From Sabellastarte sp. h YS-2021 (taxonomy: Eukaryota > Annelida > Polychaeta > Sabellida > Sabellidae): a stretch of 64,000 bases of DNA. Numbering within the stretch: position 1 is the first letter of the stretch; the number at the start of each line of letters is the position of its first letter. Made by a program: the position numbers and the translations under genes. Of this stretch, positions 34,100 to 45,195 are shown piece by piece. A model generated the notes under the pieces. It saw only the letters and a list, made by a program, of their open reading frames with translations, was not told the DNA's origin and searched no databases. The stretch is from contig OZ024935.1 of the NCBI GenBank assembly GCA_964017235.1, positions 5,828,001 through 5,892,000 on the forward strand. Reading direction: 5' to 3'.

Positions 34100-35466
34100 A
34101 GACAATTTTTTAAGAAACTCATGAACAAGAAAAACCAGTAAATAATAAATTGGAGTGCCTAATCACAGATGCCCATGATGAGCTGAAAAAACAGATGCTG
34201 AAGCAAGGCTGACTCAGGCGTTTCCCTGTTTCAATGTTCAAGACCATTATAAAATACAGTGCATTAAGTGACCGGGATCTGACCAGCCATTACCAGCATT
34301 CGTCCACTCTTGGTCAGACCTGGAGTTAAACATGGGGACAGACGTGTTACCTAACACTCCTTAAAACTTGAAAAACATCAACAGATACACTTTCTTCAGA
34401 GGGCTCAATCACAAAAAGCTGCAGGATAATATGGAAAGCTATCTTGTGCATCTGTGATGGGTACAAGGAGACTTCTTATACATTTAAAGTATATTTCCAT
34501 TTTATGATGGGTTATTTTTACAGTGATGTATTCTTAGTGCTCGGTTTACTTTCACATTTCAAAAAGAATGGAGAGTATGGATTCTACAGTAATTATGGCA
34601 GATAAAAGAAGTTTCACTAAGAAACAAAAAGATGAGTAAGTCTAAGAATATAAAAGTAAGTTTAAGAATATACAAGATGAGCATCAAATGATTTATGTGA
34701 TTCTGATATTTGAAAAATATAAAAAGTGTGACAAAATTTGGTTATGTCTTCTCTAGAAATTGCTGAAGTTCTCTGTTCGCCAATAAGATGTATAGACCAT
34801 AAATCTTCATGAAGATTGGTAGAGGAAATTGAAAGGTCATTGATAACTGATAATGATCACAACAAACAGGTTTCTGTAGCCAGTTAAAGACCTCTTTGTT
34901 TAAACTAGCAAGGGGCTATGGGGAAACAGAAGATTAAACCTTTGGCTTTCAAAATTGGGAAAAAATGGATTAAAATTATGTAAGCCAGAACATCTAACCT
35001 CCTTGTGTTGGCTTCTGGAAATACCCAATTTGAAAGCAGAAAGATGATCTCTCATATTAGGGTGACGAAAATAAGTCCCTTCTTAGGTGCAATGCAACAA
35101 TGTCTCATAACAATCTTGTGACCAAATGAGTCATAAAAGCATATCCATAAATCCCTTCTTATGTGCTATGACATATTGTTTCATAATCTCAGTGACCAAA
35201 ATGAGTCCTACATCTAGTCATGAAGCCCATTCTTAGTTTTTATTTGAAGAAATCTTTCCCTATTTTAAAAACTATGAGCAAATAAATCTTAAAATCAGTG
35301 GTAATATATGCTGAATATATACCAAAAAATATATTATTTTCTTTTACAGGATCCCATATCATCACCCAAAATTGGACTGAGTGACTGCATCAATGCTAGT
35401 GAGACTCTTGGTAGGATGTCCAGGGAATGGGAATGTCAGGCGGGTCCTGAACTTTGGAAGGAATGA
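34100..35466 (+). pseudogene. Spliced gene-like unit C
   Basis: An exon-like piece from 34,102 after TTTTGTAG reads QEQEKPVNNKLECLITDAHD and, past one stop, RRFPVSMFKTIIKYSALSDR. The start exon has ATG 34,568 (MESMDSTVIMADKRSFTKKQ) with donor GTAAGT at 34,636. The following exon from 34,757 after TCTCTAG reads IAEVLCSPIRCIDHKSS, with a stop inside. A further exon at 35,350-35,466 after TTTTACAG is open for 38 codons to TGA (DPISSPKIGLSDCINASETL). The exon order parallels units A and B. Confidence 0.4.
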
Positions 35467-35559
35467 CAGCGGGCAAGTCCCACCACATTGATTGGAGTAT
35501 AGTCAAATTGAAACACCAGACTTTTTCAATATTTTTGTGTTGCCTGGCGACAAAGAGTG

Positions 35560-36960
35560 AAAGTTGCAAAGTCATTTCTTAGACTTTCTTCACTTGGTGT
35601 AAGTAAGGCCATTGTGTCAATACTAGGATCAGATTCCCTTCAATATTAAGAAACTAAGGAATAGAAGTATTTAGTTGAAGTGGACGAAGAAACGAAAAGC
35701 AACCAACTGACAAAAACTAGCTAGAAAACTCAATGTATTACTACACTATAGCCTGAATACAAAGAAAGAAGTCTCTAGATACCCAAACATTGAAGAATGT
35801 ACAGACTAAGAAATATTGGAAGGCCAGAAACATGAGGCAGTCATGTTACTGGACAGGATTACTTTACTTAGAGATGGCCAAAGGATTTTTATTTTGACTT
35901 TTCAGACCTTACCAAAAATATATCAGGGTGTGTTGCTGCTGCGTGGCAGTGTTACAATTTATCCCCAATTCAGCGAAATGCTACAATGTCCAAAGTTTGA
36001 TCATACAAATTTCGACTACAGGAAGAATGAGGTTTGCAATAATGTGGATCTTCTTGATATTAAAGGGCATTCCTTCACTGATATCAGAAAAGTTCCCTCA
36101 ATTTTTAATTAAATTAAATACTATATTTACTTATTTATTTATTTAGGGTTTTACATCACTTTCAACATTGTACAGGTCATATCACGACGGATAGTTGGCA
36201 GGGCAGAGAAAACCAGTACATACAGTTGGTCAAGGTCCTGTACTGTAAACTGCCCATCAATGGCAAGCAACTTCCAGCTTTCCCACTTGAGCCAGGGCCG
36301 TGAACCGAACCCCGGCCTCAAGAGGTGGGCGGTGAGAGTGTTACCACTCTGCCACCGTGGCCCCAATTAAATACTATAGCAACAACATGTGTACCAAAGT
36401 CAACTGGACACTCCACTTGTATCTTCAAACCAATTGCCAACAGTGAATGCAAACAGGCTATAAAAGCACATCAAAATGCAATGGATAAATGTCATACAAA
36501 TCAATTGTCAATTAAAATTAATGAACATAAAATATCCAATGCTTGTAAACTAATTAAAGAAAATAGTAAGAGATAATGACATAAGTATGTCAAAAATAAA
36601 TATAAAGACACCAGCAAACAGGTATGGGAAATGATTAGGAAAATATGTGGCAAACTCAGTAACACCACAATTAACCATTTGGAAAATAAAGAAGGGACAA
36701 AAGTAACAAAGAGGAGACATACCAAATATGTTAGGCAAAGAAATTCGCAAGAATATCTGCAGCAACAATTACTATTTTTTTAAAAATATCAAGAAGAAGC
36801 TGAGATAGAACACTTGGATTATACAATGAACAACTGTGAAAGTTACAACCTGTAACTTGCTATTACAGAATTGGGATGCTCTGAAGAAGTCTCATGACAC
36901 AGATACTGGTAGACCTGACGAAATCCATAATCAGCTCTTGAAACATCTACGAAACATCTA
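35560..36960 (+). mobile_element. Decayed I-like LINE fragment with internal deletion, copy 2
   Basis: It shows gag pieces (KAIVSILGSD; LLDRITLLRDGQR; FDYRKNEVC), then directly the endonuclease-RT linker (DIKGHSFTDIRKV; CVPKSTGHST; AHQNAMDKCHTNQL) and early RT (LKKSHDTDTG-like), with frameshifts. It lacks the same gag-knuckle/endonuclease block as copy 1 at 19.3 kb and contains the same SINE. Confidence 0.75.
36126..36364 (-). repeat. SINE family 1 copy in LINE fragment
   Basis: Full-length with duplication AATTAAATACTATA (36,112-36,125 and 36,365-36,378). Same insertion as the SINE at 19,652-19,890. Confidence 0.95.
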
Positions 36961-36964
36961 CGGC

Positions 36965-37640
36965 GTTATGCGATCAAAGTGCTGAATCAATAATCCACTT
37001 ATTTTCTGAGTGTACTATCTCAAATACACTGTGGATCAATGTTATATGCTGGATTGAGAGTAGTATTTTAATAAAGCTCCATCTAGACAGGGTATCTAAA
37101 ACCATAGGATATCTCCAACAAGACACCCTTTTCTGGCCACTGAATTTTTTCTAACCATTACTAGATATTTTATTTTTACTTGTACTTCTCAAAATCAAGA
37201 TCCAAATATATATTGTCTTCACAATATAATAAAACGCAAATACTATGAACAGGAGATGCTCTCAAAGGTTAGTAATACAAATGAAAGGTTTAAAAGTAAT
37301 TGGTCGGTGTGGTGTAATGTTTTTGAGGATCTTTAAAAATTGTTTGCTATCAAATAGGTTAAATATTATTGTGAAAATCATTCATAACAATGTTTTGAGG
37401 ATATTTTGTAGCTGTAGATGTGAACATTTAGAAATGCGGAATAATATATCTTCTGATGATAACTGTAAAGATTAAACTGAAATGCAATAAAAATTATTAC
37501 AGTTATAACATGTAAAATAGTATAGCCATGTTTTTAATTAAATAGAAAACTTTTTATGTATATTTTGTACTTTTTTTGTTTTGTTGTGTTCTTCGTCTTT
37601 GAATTTGTCTTGTAAGTATAATGTAACTGTAAAAAGAATA
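36965..37640 (+). mobile_element. C-terminal fragment of an L1/Tx1-like LINE
   Basis: From about 36,970 the frame reads CDQSAESIIHLFSECTISNT with a following LW, a finger-type tail motif. It then gives FSKSRSKYI in a region that other frames read as NIYCLHNIIKRK and ERFKSNW. These are features of L1/Tx1-type ORF2 C-termini. The 3' part to about 37,640 is AT-rich and may be the 3' UTR. It abuts the I-like LINE fragment without an obvious duplication. Confidence 0.4.
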
Positions 37641-38116
37641 AAAAATATACATATATATTTTAAAAGAACTCCGCAAAATAGCCCATGCCATTTATGCTCT
37701 AAACTATGCCACTAGGCAAATGAGTGTCCACTGACGGAAAGGAAAGGAAGACCAAAGAAGTCAACTCAAAAGGACACCAAACAGTCTTTAAACTCAGACA
37801 AGGCACCACAGAAAGCAAGTACGCAAGACCCAGATAAAACCCTCGGTATGTTACGTGAGTATTCATAACATATAATTTTTGGCTTTTTGATTCCAGTATA
37901 ATGGAAAACATTGCAACTAATTTTGGGGCAAGTGCAATACTTTCAGGATGACTCCAAAGTATGGGAAGCTGCAGCTAAATGCATGAAAGTTTGTGGGGAA
38001 AACCACTGCCAGATACCCTAAAAAAGAAAGAAAACTCAACTACACTCACTTTAATCTGAAACCCTCTACATTTTACTATTTCTTGAGTTATTCTTTGCTT
38101 GGACAAGAACTTAGTG

Positions 38117-38286
38117 TCACAAATACAAAATTTGAGGTTCATGATGGGTATAACAAATGACATCACTGTCATATTTGCAAATACACACGCCTACAGGAAG
38201 ACACCTTGACCAAACATTTCCACCAAACTCACAAAAAGTTTAAACTTTCAAGGACAAATGCAATAACATATCGAACTGATGATTAA
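38117..38286 (+). pseudogene. C2H2 zinc-finger fragment
   Basis: The frame reads TKFEVHDGYNK, a TGA stop, then HHCHICKYTRLQEDTLTKHF and HQTHKKF. This contains a C-x2-C-x12-H-x4-H finger, and the frame ends at a TAA near 38,286. It is a single finger in isolation, probably a remnant of a gene or transposon protein. Confidence 0.4.
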
Positions 38287-38289
38287 AGT

Positions 38290-40900
38290 AAAATTTCCCA
38301 ACCTATAAATTTTCATATTTTCTTTCTGACATACCCTATTTGAATAATCTTGTTAAATTAACAATTTAATTGATAATAAGTTAAACACTGTGAGGACAAT
38401 ACACCATTTCTGATGTGATGTCCGAGTCAAAAGATGAGCATTGCTGATAGCTCCGAGGCAGTGTGTGGGGGTCCAACTGCCTCATCTGCTGATGAAACAA
38501 CAGATTCTTGCCATGAAGCTTAAGGATACCCTAAATGATCAATGCTACTACTTCAAAAGCCAACGTACACCAACTCATAGGATGTCATTGATGAAAAGAC
38601 TGATAATTCTGACCTACTGTGGATTCTGATAAGACCACAGGCACTTGACAGATCACATAACAACAAGAGCCATGTGACATTCCTGTGACCATTAAAGAGA
38701 GGATTTATACTGAGGAATGACAGAATGCTTTCCCAGCACCTTTGTTGCATGAACTCTGAAATGCTGAAGAGCTTTTAAAATTACAATCAAAAGAACAATT
38801 TAGACCGATACTGATTTATTAACGTTACTGTTAAAACTAGTCATAGGTTATTGGGTTGAGTTTTGTTAGCTGCTATTGTCTGGTAAAACAATTTTATCTG
38901 TTATTATCTGGTAATATCAAAACTTGTTTATACTCTAGTAACAAGGGAAAGTTTGGTATCAATGGGTGAATATATTTGTAAAATTCTGGTATTTTTGGTT
39001 GTATTAATGATCTGGTAGACAATGTTCTGTGTAGTTGGTTTTGTTAATTATGCATTAAACAAAAGTATTTTAGTATTCCTGGATATATTAACTACGTGTA
39101 AACCAGGGCTATAGGTTTGTTTGTGCATTTAACTGTTGGTAAATACATGGTATTAGATTAAGTGTTAATGTTTCATTTGTAAGTATTATACACATGATAA
39201 ATCTTTAGTATGAATACAGCTACATTGATGCTTATCTCATTGTTTATTTTGACTTGGTGAGCCACCTGCTCAACTGAGTAGTGTAAGAGGTTAAACATTT
39301 CTATTAATTTAGGTTAACAAATGAATCTGGGCAATGTTACGATCATAACTGAGGTAACTTATATATTTGGTTATGCTCAACAAATGTTCACTGGTAGCTT
39401 ACAGCTAGGAGTAAGTGTGGCTCAATGATGACCACACAGAGACCTACCCTGTAATCTTGTGATCGCGCCTGTTAGATTAAGTGGTCTATACACACACCTG
39501 TGTAACAGTCATACATGAATCCACCTATTTGCTTATCGGGAACATGTTAAGAGTAGGAACTGGATTGGCTCTTCAAGCCGGAAAGACCGAGTTTTGCACT
39601 GATCAATATAGATATGTGTATAGTGGTTTTATTAGTTCTACTATATCTGTACTATTGTTGATGGCTTAAGAATGAAACATTTTTATGTTTATTATAGATA
39701 ATCTTTTTGTTCTTCCTATCACTTTTACTATTTTATCACAACTGTTTTTTTTTTCATTCTCATACTAGTGGAGGAGATTTTTTACATACATTAGCTGTAT
39801 GTTTGTTCATGCGCTTTCTGATTCTCAAGTACTTTGTTACATGTTAAAAGTACTGCCCTAAATGGTTATACATAAAACAGGCTGATAACTGTCTTCACAT
39901 CACAAGCTTTTTTTTGTTCCCAGAAACACAAAAACAAGACAATGATAAAACAATTTCCATCTGTCTAAAATCCAATTAAGCTTGGAGACTTTTAAGGAGT
40001 GGTTCAAAATAAAGATGCCTTTCCCAGATGCAAAAAAGAACCTCATTAAGAGAACAAATCACAAGAGTATGGAAATTGAAAATGAAAGAAAAAAAACATT
40101 TCAACATTAAAATCAAAGAAAAGCTACCCAAAACAGAAACAAAATAAACAAAAGCCTAGGGAGGGGCCAAAAATCAACTTGCACAAATAATATTGCCATT
40201 TTGTGGTCCTGCCAAATTATGTACGCTAAGCCACAAAAAAAACATTAATGGATGTTGCAGAAAGTTCCTGTATATGTGATATTAATCTTAACATTATACA
40301 CAGCAATTTACAATGTTAGGGTTTGATGGACATCCTTTTCAGCAGTGAATTTTTATACACATGCATTACCATTAGCAAAGTCAAACTTAGGGTTTTGCGT
40401 CCTGTCAACAGGCAGATATCATATTACCATTATCAGGACTTAAACCCACCACCATAAGATTGAAGATCAATTGTCAGTTGCACATACGGCAAAAATAGAA
40501 AAAAAAACGAGAATAGGCTACATAAGTACATATATAACCTGCGACACTCCTCAATTTAGCACAAAACAGAATATATAGAATATCAATTGACTAAATATTT
40601 TTGATGGTAAAGAACATTTCAGAAGTTCGAATCACTCCTGTCAAATCATATTTTAAAGAAATCCATGTTGTTAATGAAGAAAGTATAAATAAGAATTTTG
40701 TGTCTGAAGTGTGTGCCAAATTATGCACGTAGTACATTAGTTTGCCTTCGATATGCTAATGCAATAAAAACAAAGATGTCTGGAACTCATGAATAATCAC
40801 GCATGCGCGGGAACTACAGAGCCGTTAGTTTACAAACAATAAGGTTGCTTCTGCTCAGCTACCCAAGTTCGTCTCCTACCTTAAAAGCTGAAAAGGGAAG
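38290..40900. other. Unannotated stretch before the Ngaro element
   Basis: Mostly AT-rich with no recognisable gene. Near 40,385-40,420 and again near 48,245-48,290 a motif beginning CTTAGGGTTTT with TCAAAC before it recurs, possibly an old repeat. Confidence 0.35.
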
Positions 40901-40907
40901 GCAATAT

Positions 40908-41108
40908 TGTACGACACGGCCTGTATAGGGGCCTGTCCAGTCAGTTTATGGTCGACCTTAATAGAATTTACTATTGCTGTTCTGGTTCGTAGTTCTCCAC
41001 CAATAGCAGGTCACTTCACGCTTCATGAAGCGTTTGAAACGATAGGGTCCATCATATTGGATTCTGCAATCGAAGGACATACAAGGTTATAGATAGAAGT
41101 TAAAATAG
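40908..41108 (+). repeat. Ngaro split repeat A1
   Basis: 201 bp, identical by eye to A2 at 46,340-46,540. It contains the 16-bp palindrome ACGCTTCATGAAGCGT (41,018-41,033). Being at the 5' end, it probably carries promoter sequence. The short open frame across it is not a gene. Confidence 0.95.
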
Positions 41109-41169
41109 TGAATGAAAAATCAAATTATTTTATGGTTTTAGTTGTTTTAGTTGGTTTTAAATCAAAAGA

Positions 41170-42447
41170 ATGCCTGCTTCTAGTAAGAAGTCACCATTAA
41201 CTACGACTAAGAAAAAGAAGGCAACTCCTGTACCAGGCAAGAATAAGAAGAATGGGGCTGTGAAGAAGGGCAAGAGTAAGGACTTGGTGAATAGCAAAGA
41301 CGGTTCGTACCTTAATGACGATAGTCAATCCATGTTAGCTTCTGTAGCAAGTCCGCCCCATACTGTAGCAGCGTCGTCAACTTCTGTAGATCACACAGTA
41401 CTGAGTGTGTTGGCCCGGCTGGAGCAGTCAAACTCGGAAGTTATGAAGCGGTTGGAAAGACTGGAGCGGAACAATACTATCACCTCAACCCCAGCATCAT
41501 CACCTCAGTCGGGACCTAGGGACAATGTGACCTTCAAATTACCACAGACCAAGGTCACATCGCCTGGCGCTCAGAAGTTGGGAGATCTCACTCCTCATGC
41601 GAGCCTACTTAATGCTTATAAGTGGCCAGCCAGGGAAGAAATGCCAGCACCAACTTCACTGCATCCTCAGTCACGGGACAGTAGATATCCTGGGAATTAT
41701 AAGCCACCAGCAGAGCAGGAGCAGAGGCGAGGCTACGACAAGGACGCGATTGTCCCCAGTTTGGAGCGGTTGAGGGCAATGCCTCACGTGGCGTCCACGG
41801 TTTCTGACCTTCTGGCCCAGTTTGAAACACAATCACACCATGATGTTCTGCAAGGTAAGGGCTTTCTACATAGGAAAAAATCTGGTAGATATAATATAAC
41901 AGATATGCCAGTGGGTAGACCTGAGGTGAGGTGGCCCAATGAGGGGTTTGTGTCCTCTTCAAACAGCAAGAAACCGGCATTTGATGAGATGAACCTGCAA
42001 CAGTGGGCGGTAGGTCAGCTCAATAATGCTTTGCAAATCGACGATAACACCTTGCTGCGACATGTGCTCAGGCAGATGATGTTGGCACTGAACGATTCCG
42101 TAGCCTTGCCGTGGCCAGCCGTGAGGGCCGCCTGGGCTGTCTCAATGACGGAGGTTGAGGAAGGTAGGCTTCAATGGCATGATACCACACAATGGGCCCT
42201 GAATCGTGTCAGTTCCTCTCAAATTGCAGTCATTAATAGTCAGAATGTGTCTTCCTTCGGACAGAAGAGTCGTATTTGCAAATTTTACAATGAGGGATCG
42301 TGCAGCAATGAAGGTAACCACGGTATCTACAGACATATCTGTTCCTTGTGTTCCAAGCAAGGTCGTACCTCATCACATCCAGAATTTAAATGTAGTTTTC
42401 GTGTGAACGTCAGATCACAAGAGGTCAAGGCAGTGTCAGCAAGGTAG
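41170..42447 (+). CDS. Ngaro ORF1, gag-like protein
   Basis: 425 codons from ATG 41,170 to TAG 42,445. The N-terminus is Lys-rich (KKSPLTTTKKKK), then comes a predicted coiled coil near residues 74-100 (LARLEQSNSEVMKRLERLER) and a conserved middle region. At residues 370-408 lies a Cys/His cluster (CKFYNEGSC ... HICSLC ... HPEFKC) of the kind found at the C-terminus of DIRS/Ngaro gag proteins. It is likely the structural RNA-binding protein. The stop is followed in the same frame by open sequence into ORF2. Confidence 0.85.
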   Translation: MPASSKKSPLTTTKKKKATPVPGKNKKNGAVKKGKSKDLVNSKDGSYLNDDSQSMLASVASPPHTVAASSTSVDHTVLSVLARLEQSNSEVMKRLERLERNNTITSTPASSPQSGPRDNVTFKLPQTKVTSPGAQKLGDLTPHASLLNAYKWPAREEMPAPTSLHPQSRDSRYPGNYKPPAEQEQRRGYDKDAIVPSLERLRAMPHVASTVSDLLAQFETQSHHDVLQGKGFLHRKKSGRYNITDMPVGRPEVRWPNEGFVSSSNSKKPAFDEMNLQQWAVGQLNNALQIDDNTLLRHVLRQMMLALNDSVALPWPAVRAAWAVSMTEVEEGRLQWHDTTQWALNRVSSSQIAVINSQNVSSFGQKSRICKFYNEGSCSNEGNHGIYRHICSLCSKQGRTSSHPEFKCSFRVNVRSQEVKAVSAR

Positions 42448-45195
42448 GAGCCAGCAGGATCACCTGGACAACCTGCAAGGACAAAACAGAGCTATGTGTA
42501 TAAAGTAACAGACAATAAAGTTAAATTAAATGAAGATAACAATAATGAACAATCAAGGACAAAACAGAGCTATGTGTATAGAGTTACAGACAATAAAGTT
42601 AAATTAAATGAAGATAACAATAATGAACAATTAAGTGGTGTTTATATGAACAGAATGCATTTAGTTAATAAGCAAGGGTGTAAAAATGATACTAATGCTT
42701 ATGATAATGGTTGTGAAAATATGTATTACGGTAATATGAACAATGCTAAATATTTACAGCATGATATATTGTCTGGGGCTGTCCAGGGGGGTGGCAGCAG
42801 TGATGGTCGGGCACCAGAGTTAAAAAAATTTCGGGTTTTCAATGCCTGGGGTGAATTGAAATTGTCGTTTGCTGCCATCTCCATGGACGGGCCATGGGAA
42901 GAACAAACAAAAGTGAGGGGGAATCAGATGGTAAACTTCGATAGTATACCATACACTGTGCTTCGCATTGTGAGTAACCATGGCGAACGCCACCGGCAGC
43001 TATTGCATATAGATGGAGAAGAGGGATCTGACCTCCAGGGTTTCTTCTGGTGGTTTCAGGAAAAGGGAGATATAAGATTACAAATTTTGCACAGGGATAT
43101 TGAACAGTACATGGAAGTCGTAGGAAGGGGTCACTTTTTAATACGAACTAATTCAAAATTCCAGTTTATCACAAAGGATTTGAAGCAGGAGGCAAAGCAA
43201 GCCTATTGGGAATATATGAGAGAAAAAATAGCTTGGGAGCGCCATGGTTGCTCGTATGTGAAATATATGCAGTATGTAATTGATGGTCTTATACATCAGA
43301 TGGAAAATATTAATGTACAAAGTGATGATGAAAGTATAAAGGTCGAATCACAACCATTGACTGATGGTATTGTCGAGGACAAGATGGGGACTTGTATTAG
43401 GGAACGCGTTCGGGTTAATCCGCGTAACAACTACGATCTGTCGGATTATAATATACTAACCAAGAAGGTGGGTCATCTGGCATTGGACAGTACAGATTTT
43501 CGATTCATCGGTCCGGATCGTTTGCCTGTAGCCATAGATTCGATAGATAAGTGCTTAAGAATAGGAACAATTATAAGGAATACAAACTTACCTAACTATC
43601 GCATGGCAAGAATTCCTTTGATATCAGGCCTGAATATCCCAGCTTGGGAGCGACAATTGCAGGGTTATCCAGATGACAGATTAATTCAATACATAAAATT
43701 TGGCTTCCCTCTGTCCCTGATATCTCCAGACAGGTTGCATAACCAAGAGGTATCCAATCATTTTTCGGCTCGACAGTATCCACAAGATATACAGAAGTAC
43801 TTGAACAAAGAAATTAGTTTGGGGGCCATGCTGGGTCCTGTTGATAGCGTGGATTCTAAAGATTTCCACTGTTCACCTTTAATGTCACGACCTAAGGATG
43901 GGGATAGTAGAAGGGTCATCATGGACCTCTCATTCCCCCAGGGTAATGCATTAAATGATCAGGTAACTAAAGAAAAATTTGATGGTACTCCTTTAGTACT
44001 GAAACTACCTTCTATTGATGACTTTGTTAAAGACATTGTTAGTATCAAGGAAGACCCAGTTATGTTTAAAATAGATGTGGCCCGAGCCTTCAGGAATCTA
44101 CCTGTAGACCCAGTCGATGCCCTTAAGTTGGGGATTAAGTGGGAGGGCAGTTATTATCTGGATAAGTCGGTCGCGTTCGGCTGGATCTTCGGGACAGCTT
44201 CGTTCCAATTATTATCAGACTCCATAGCTTACTTCATGAGAGATTATTGTAATCTTCACTGCTACATAGACGATTATGTAGCAGTTTTACCTAAAACTAA
44301 AGCAGACGTAGCTTTTGATAAATTATGTTCACTGTTGCAAGAGCTGGGCCTCCCCTTGAATATTGCGAAGCTCACCCCCCCCACCAAACGCCTCACATAT
44401 TTGGGCATTGACATTGATCTTGATAGTAACACAATGGCCATAAACGAAGAAAAATTACAGGATATTTATGCAGAGTGTGTTAAGGTCAGGGGTCAAAAAT
44501 ACCTGTCTAAAAACAAGTTCCAGGCGTTGATGGGGAAACTTTTATACATACAAAAGATAGTGAAACCGGCTCGAGTGTTTATTAATAGGATTTTGGCCAC
44601 ATTTAGGGAAGGTAGTCATAAACAAAAAATTTATTTAAACAAGGCCTTTCACGCAGATATAGACTGGTTTATTAAGTTTCTCCCTTCATTCAATGGGATC
44701 ACCTTCATTGAAAAGAACGCGGTCGATGACACCCAGTCACTATTCCTGGATGCATCCCTTACTGGGTTGGGGGCAGTCTGGAGAGATCGTGTATATGCGA
44801 CTCCAGTGAGGGACATACCAGGCTTTGTTCTAACAATCGTACATCTGGAGATGTTCAATGTCTTGTTGGCCTTGAGGGTTTGGGGTCAACACTGGCGTCA
44901 TTCAAGCGTCAAAATTTTTTGTGACAATCACAGCGTTGTCCAGGTGGTCAAAAATGGCAAGACTAGGGACCCTTTTCTGGCACTGTGCATAAGGAATATT
45001 TGGCTTCACACAGCAATATATGATGTTCATTTAATCATTGAACACATTGCTGGTAAAGAAAATAGGATTGCTGATACTTTATCTCGCATACATTCTAATA
45101 AATTGGTGGATGAAAATATATTGAAGCATTTAGTCAAAAATTATCATTGGGAACCGATTTTCCACTCTTATTTTGACTTGACCTTGCATATATAA
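42448..45195 (+). CDS. Ngaro ORF2, reverse transcriptase-RNase H
   Basis: Same frame as ORF1 and open from the codon after its TAG. The first in-frame ATG is 42,646; residue numbers below count from 42,496. Residues 1-50 are two 26-residue repeats. Residues about 108-270 form a Trp-rich domain I do not recognise. RT follows: KIDVARAFRNLPVDP with Asp527 and CYIDDYVAV with Asp592-Asp593, as in DIRS-type RTs. RNase H has FLDASLTGLGA (Asp752), HLEMFN (Glu785), FCDNHSV (Asp810) and RIADTLSR (Asp860). No methyltransferase domain follows. The enzyme would copy the element RNA into circular DNA. Confidence 0.9.
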   Translation, partial: EPAGSPGQPARTKQSYVYKVTDNKVKLNEDNNNEQSRTKQSYVYRVTDNKVKLNEDNNNEQLSGVYMNRMHLVNKQGCKNDTNAYDNGCENMYYGNMNNAKYLQHDILSGAVQGGGSSDGRAPELKKFRVFNAWGELKLSFAAISMDGPWEEQTKVRGNQMVNFDSIPYTVLRIVSNHGERHRQLLHIDGEEGSDLQGFFWWFQEKGDIRLQILHRDIEQYMEVVGRGHFLIRTNSKFQFITKDLKQEAKQAYWEYMREKIAWERHGCSYVKYMQYVIDGLIHQMENINVQSDDESIKVESQPLTDGIVEDKMGTCIRERVRVNPRNNYDLSDYNILTKKVGHLALDSTDFRFIGPDRLPVAIDSIDKCLRIGTIIRNTNLPNYRMARIPLISGLNIPAWERQLQGYPDDRLIQYIKFGFPLSLISPDRLHNQEVSNHFSARQYPQDIQKYLNKEISLGAMLGPVDSVDSKDFHCSPLMSRPKDGDSRRVIMDLSFPQGNALNDQVTKEKFDGTPLVLKLPSIDDFVKDIVSIKEDPVMFKIDVARAFRNLPVDPVDALKLGIKWEGSYYLDKSVAFGWIFGTASFQLLSDSIAYFMRDYCNLHCYIDDYVAVLPKTKADVAFDKLCSLLQELGLPLNIAKLTPPTKRLTYLGIDIDLDSNTMAINEEKLQDIYAECVKVRGQKYLSKNKFQALMGKLLYIQKIVKPARVFINRILATFREGSHKQKIYLNKAFHADIDWFIKFLPSFNGITFIEKNAVDDTQSLFLDASLTGLGAVWRDRVYATPVRDIPGFVLTIVHLEMFNVLLALRVWGQHWRHSSVKIFCDNHSVVQVVKNGKTRDPFLALCIRNIWLHTAIYDVHLIIEHIAGKENRIADTLSRIHSNKLVDENILKHLVKNYHWEPIFHSYFDLTLHI
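42480..42635 (+). repeat. 78-bp in-frame tandem duplication in ORF2
   Basis: Two copies of a 26-codon unit (TKQSYVYKVTDNKVKLNEDN core), differing at a few bases. They precede the first ATG of ORF2, so they are translated only if the ORF1 stop is bypassed or an upstream start is used. Confidence 0.9.

Noticed and set aside
40907-41092. 61-codon frame occurring twice (also 46,339-46,524)
   Set aside because: It is the A repeat of the Ngaro element, lacks an ATG and is identical because the repeat is identical.
42206-42406. Alternative frames overlapping Ngaro ORF1 and ORF2
   Set aside because: Shadows of well-supported ORFs with catalytic or zinc motifs in the main frame.
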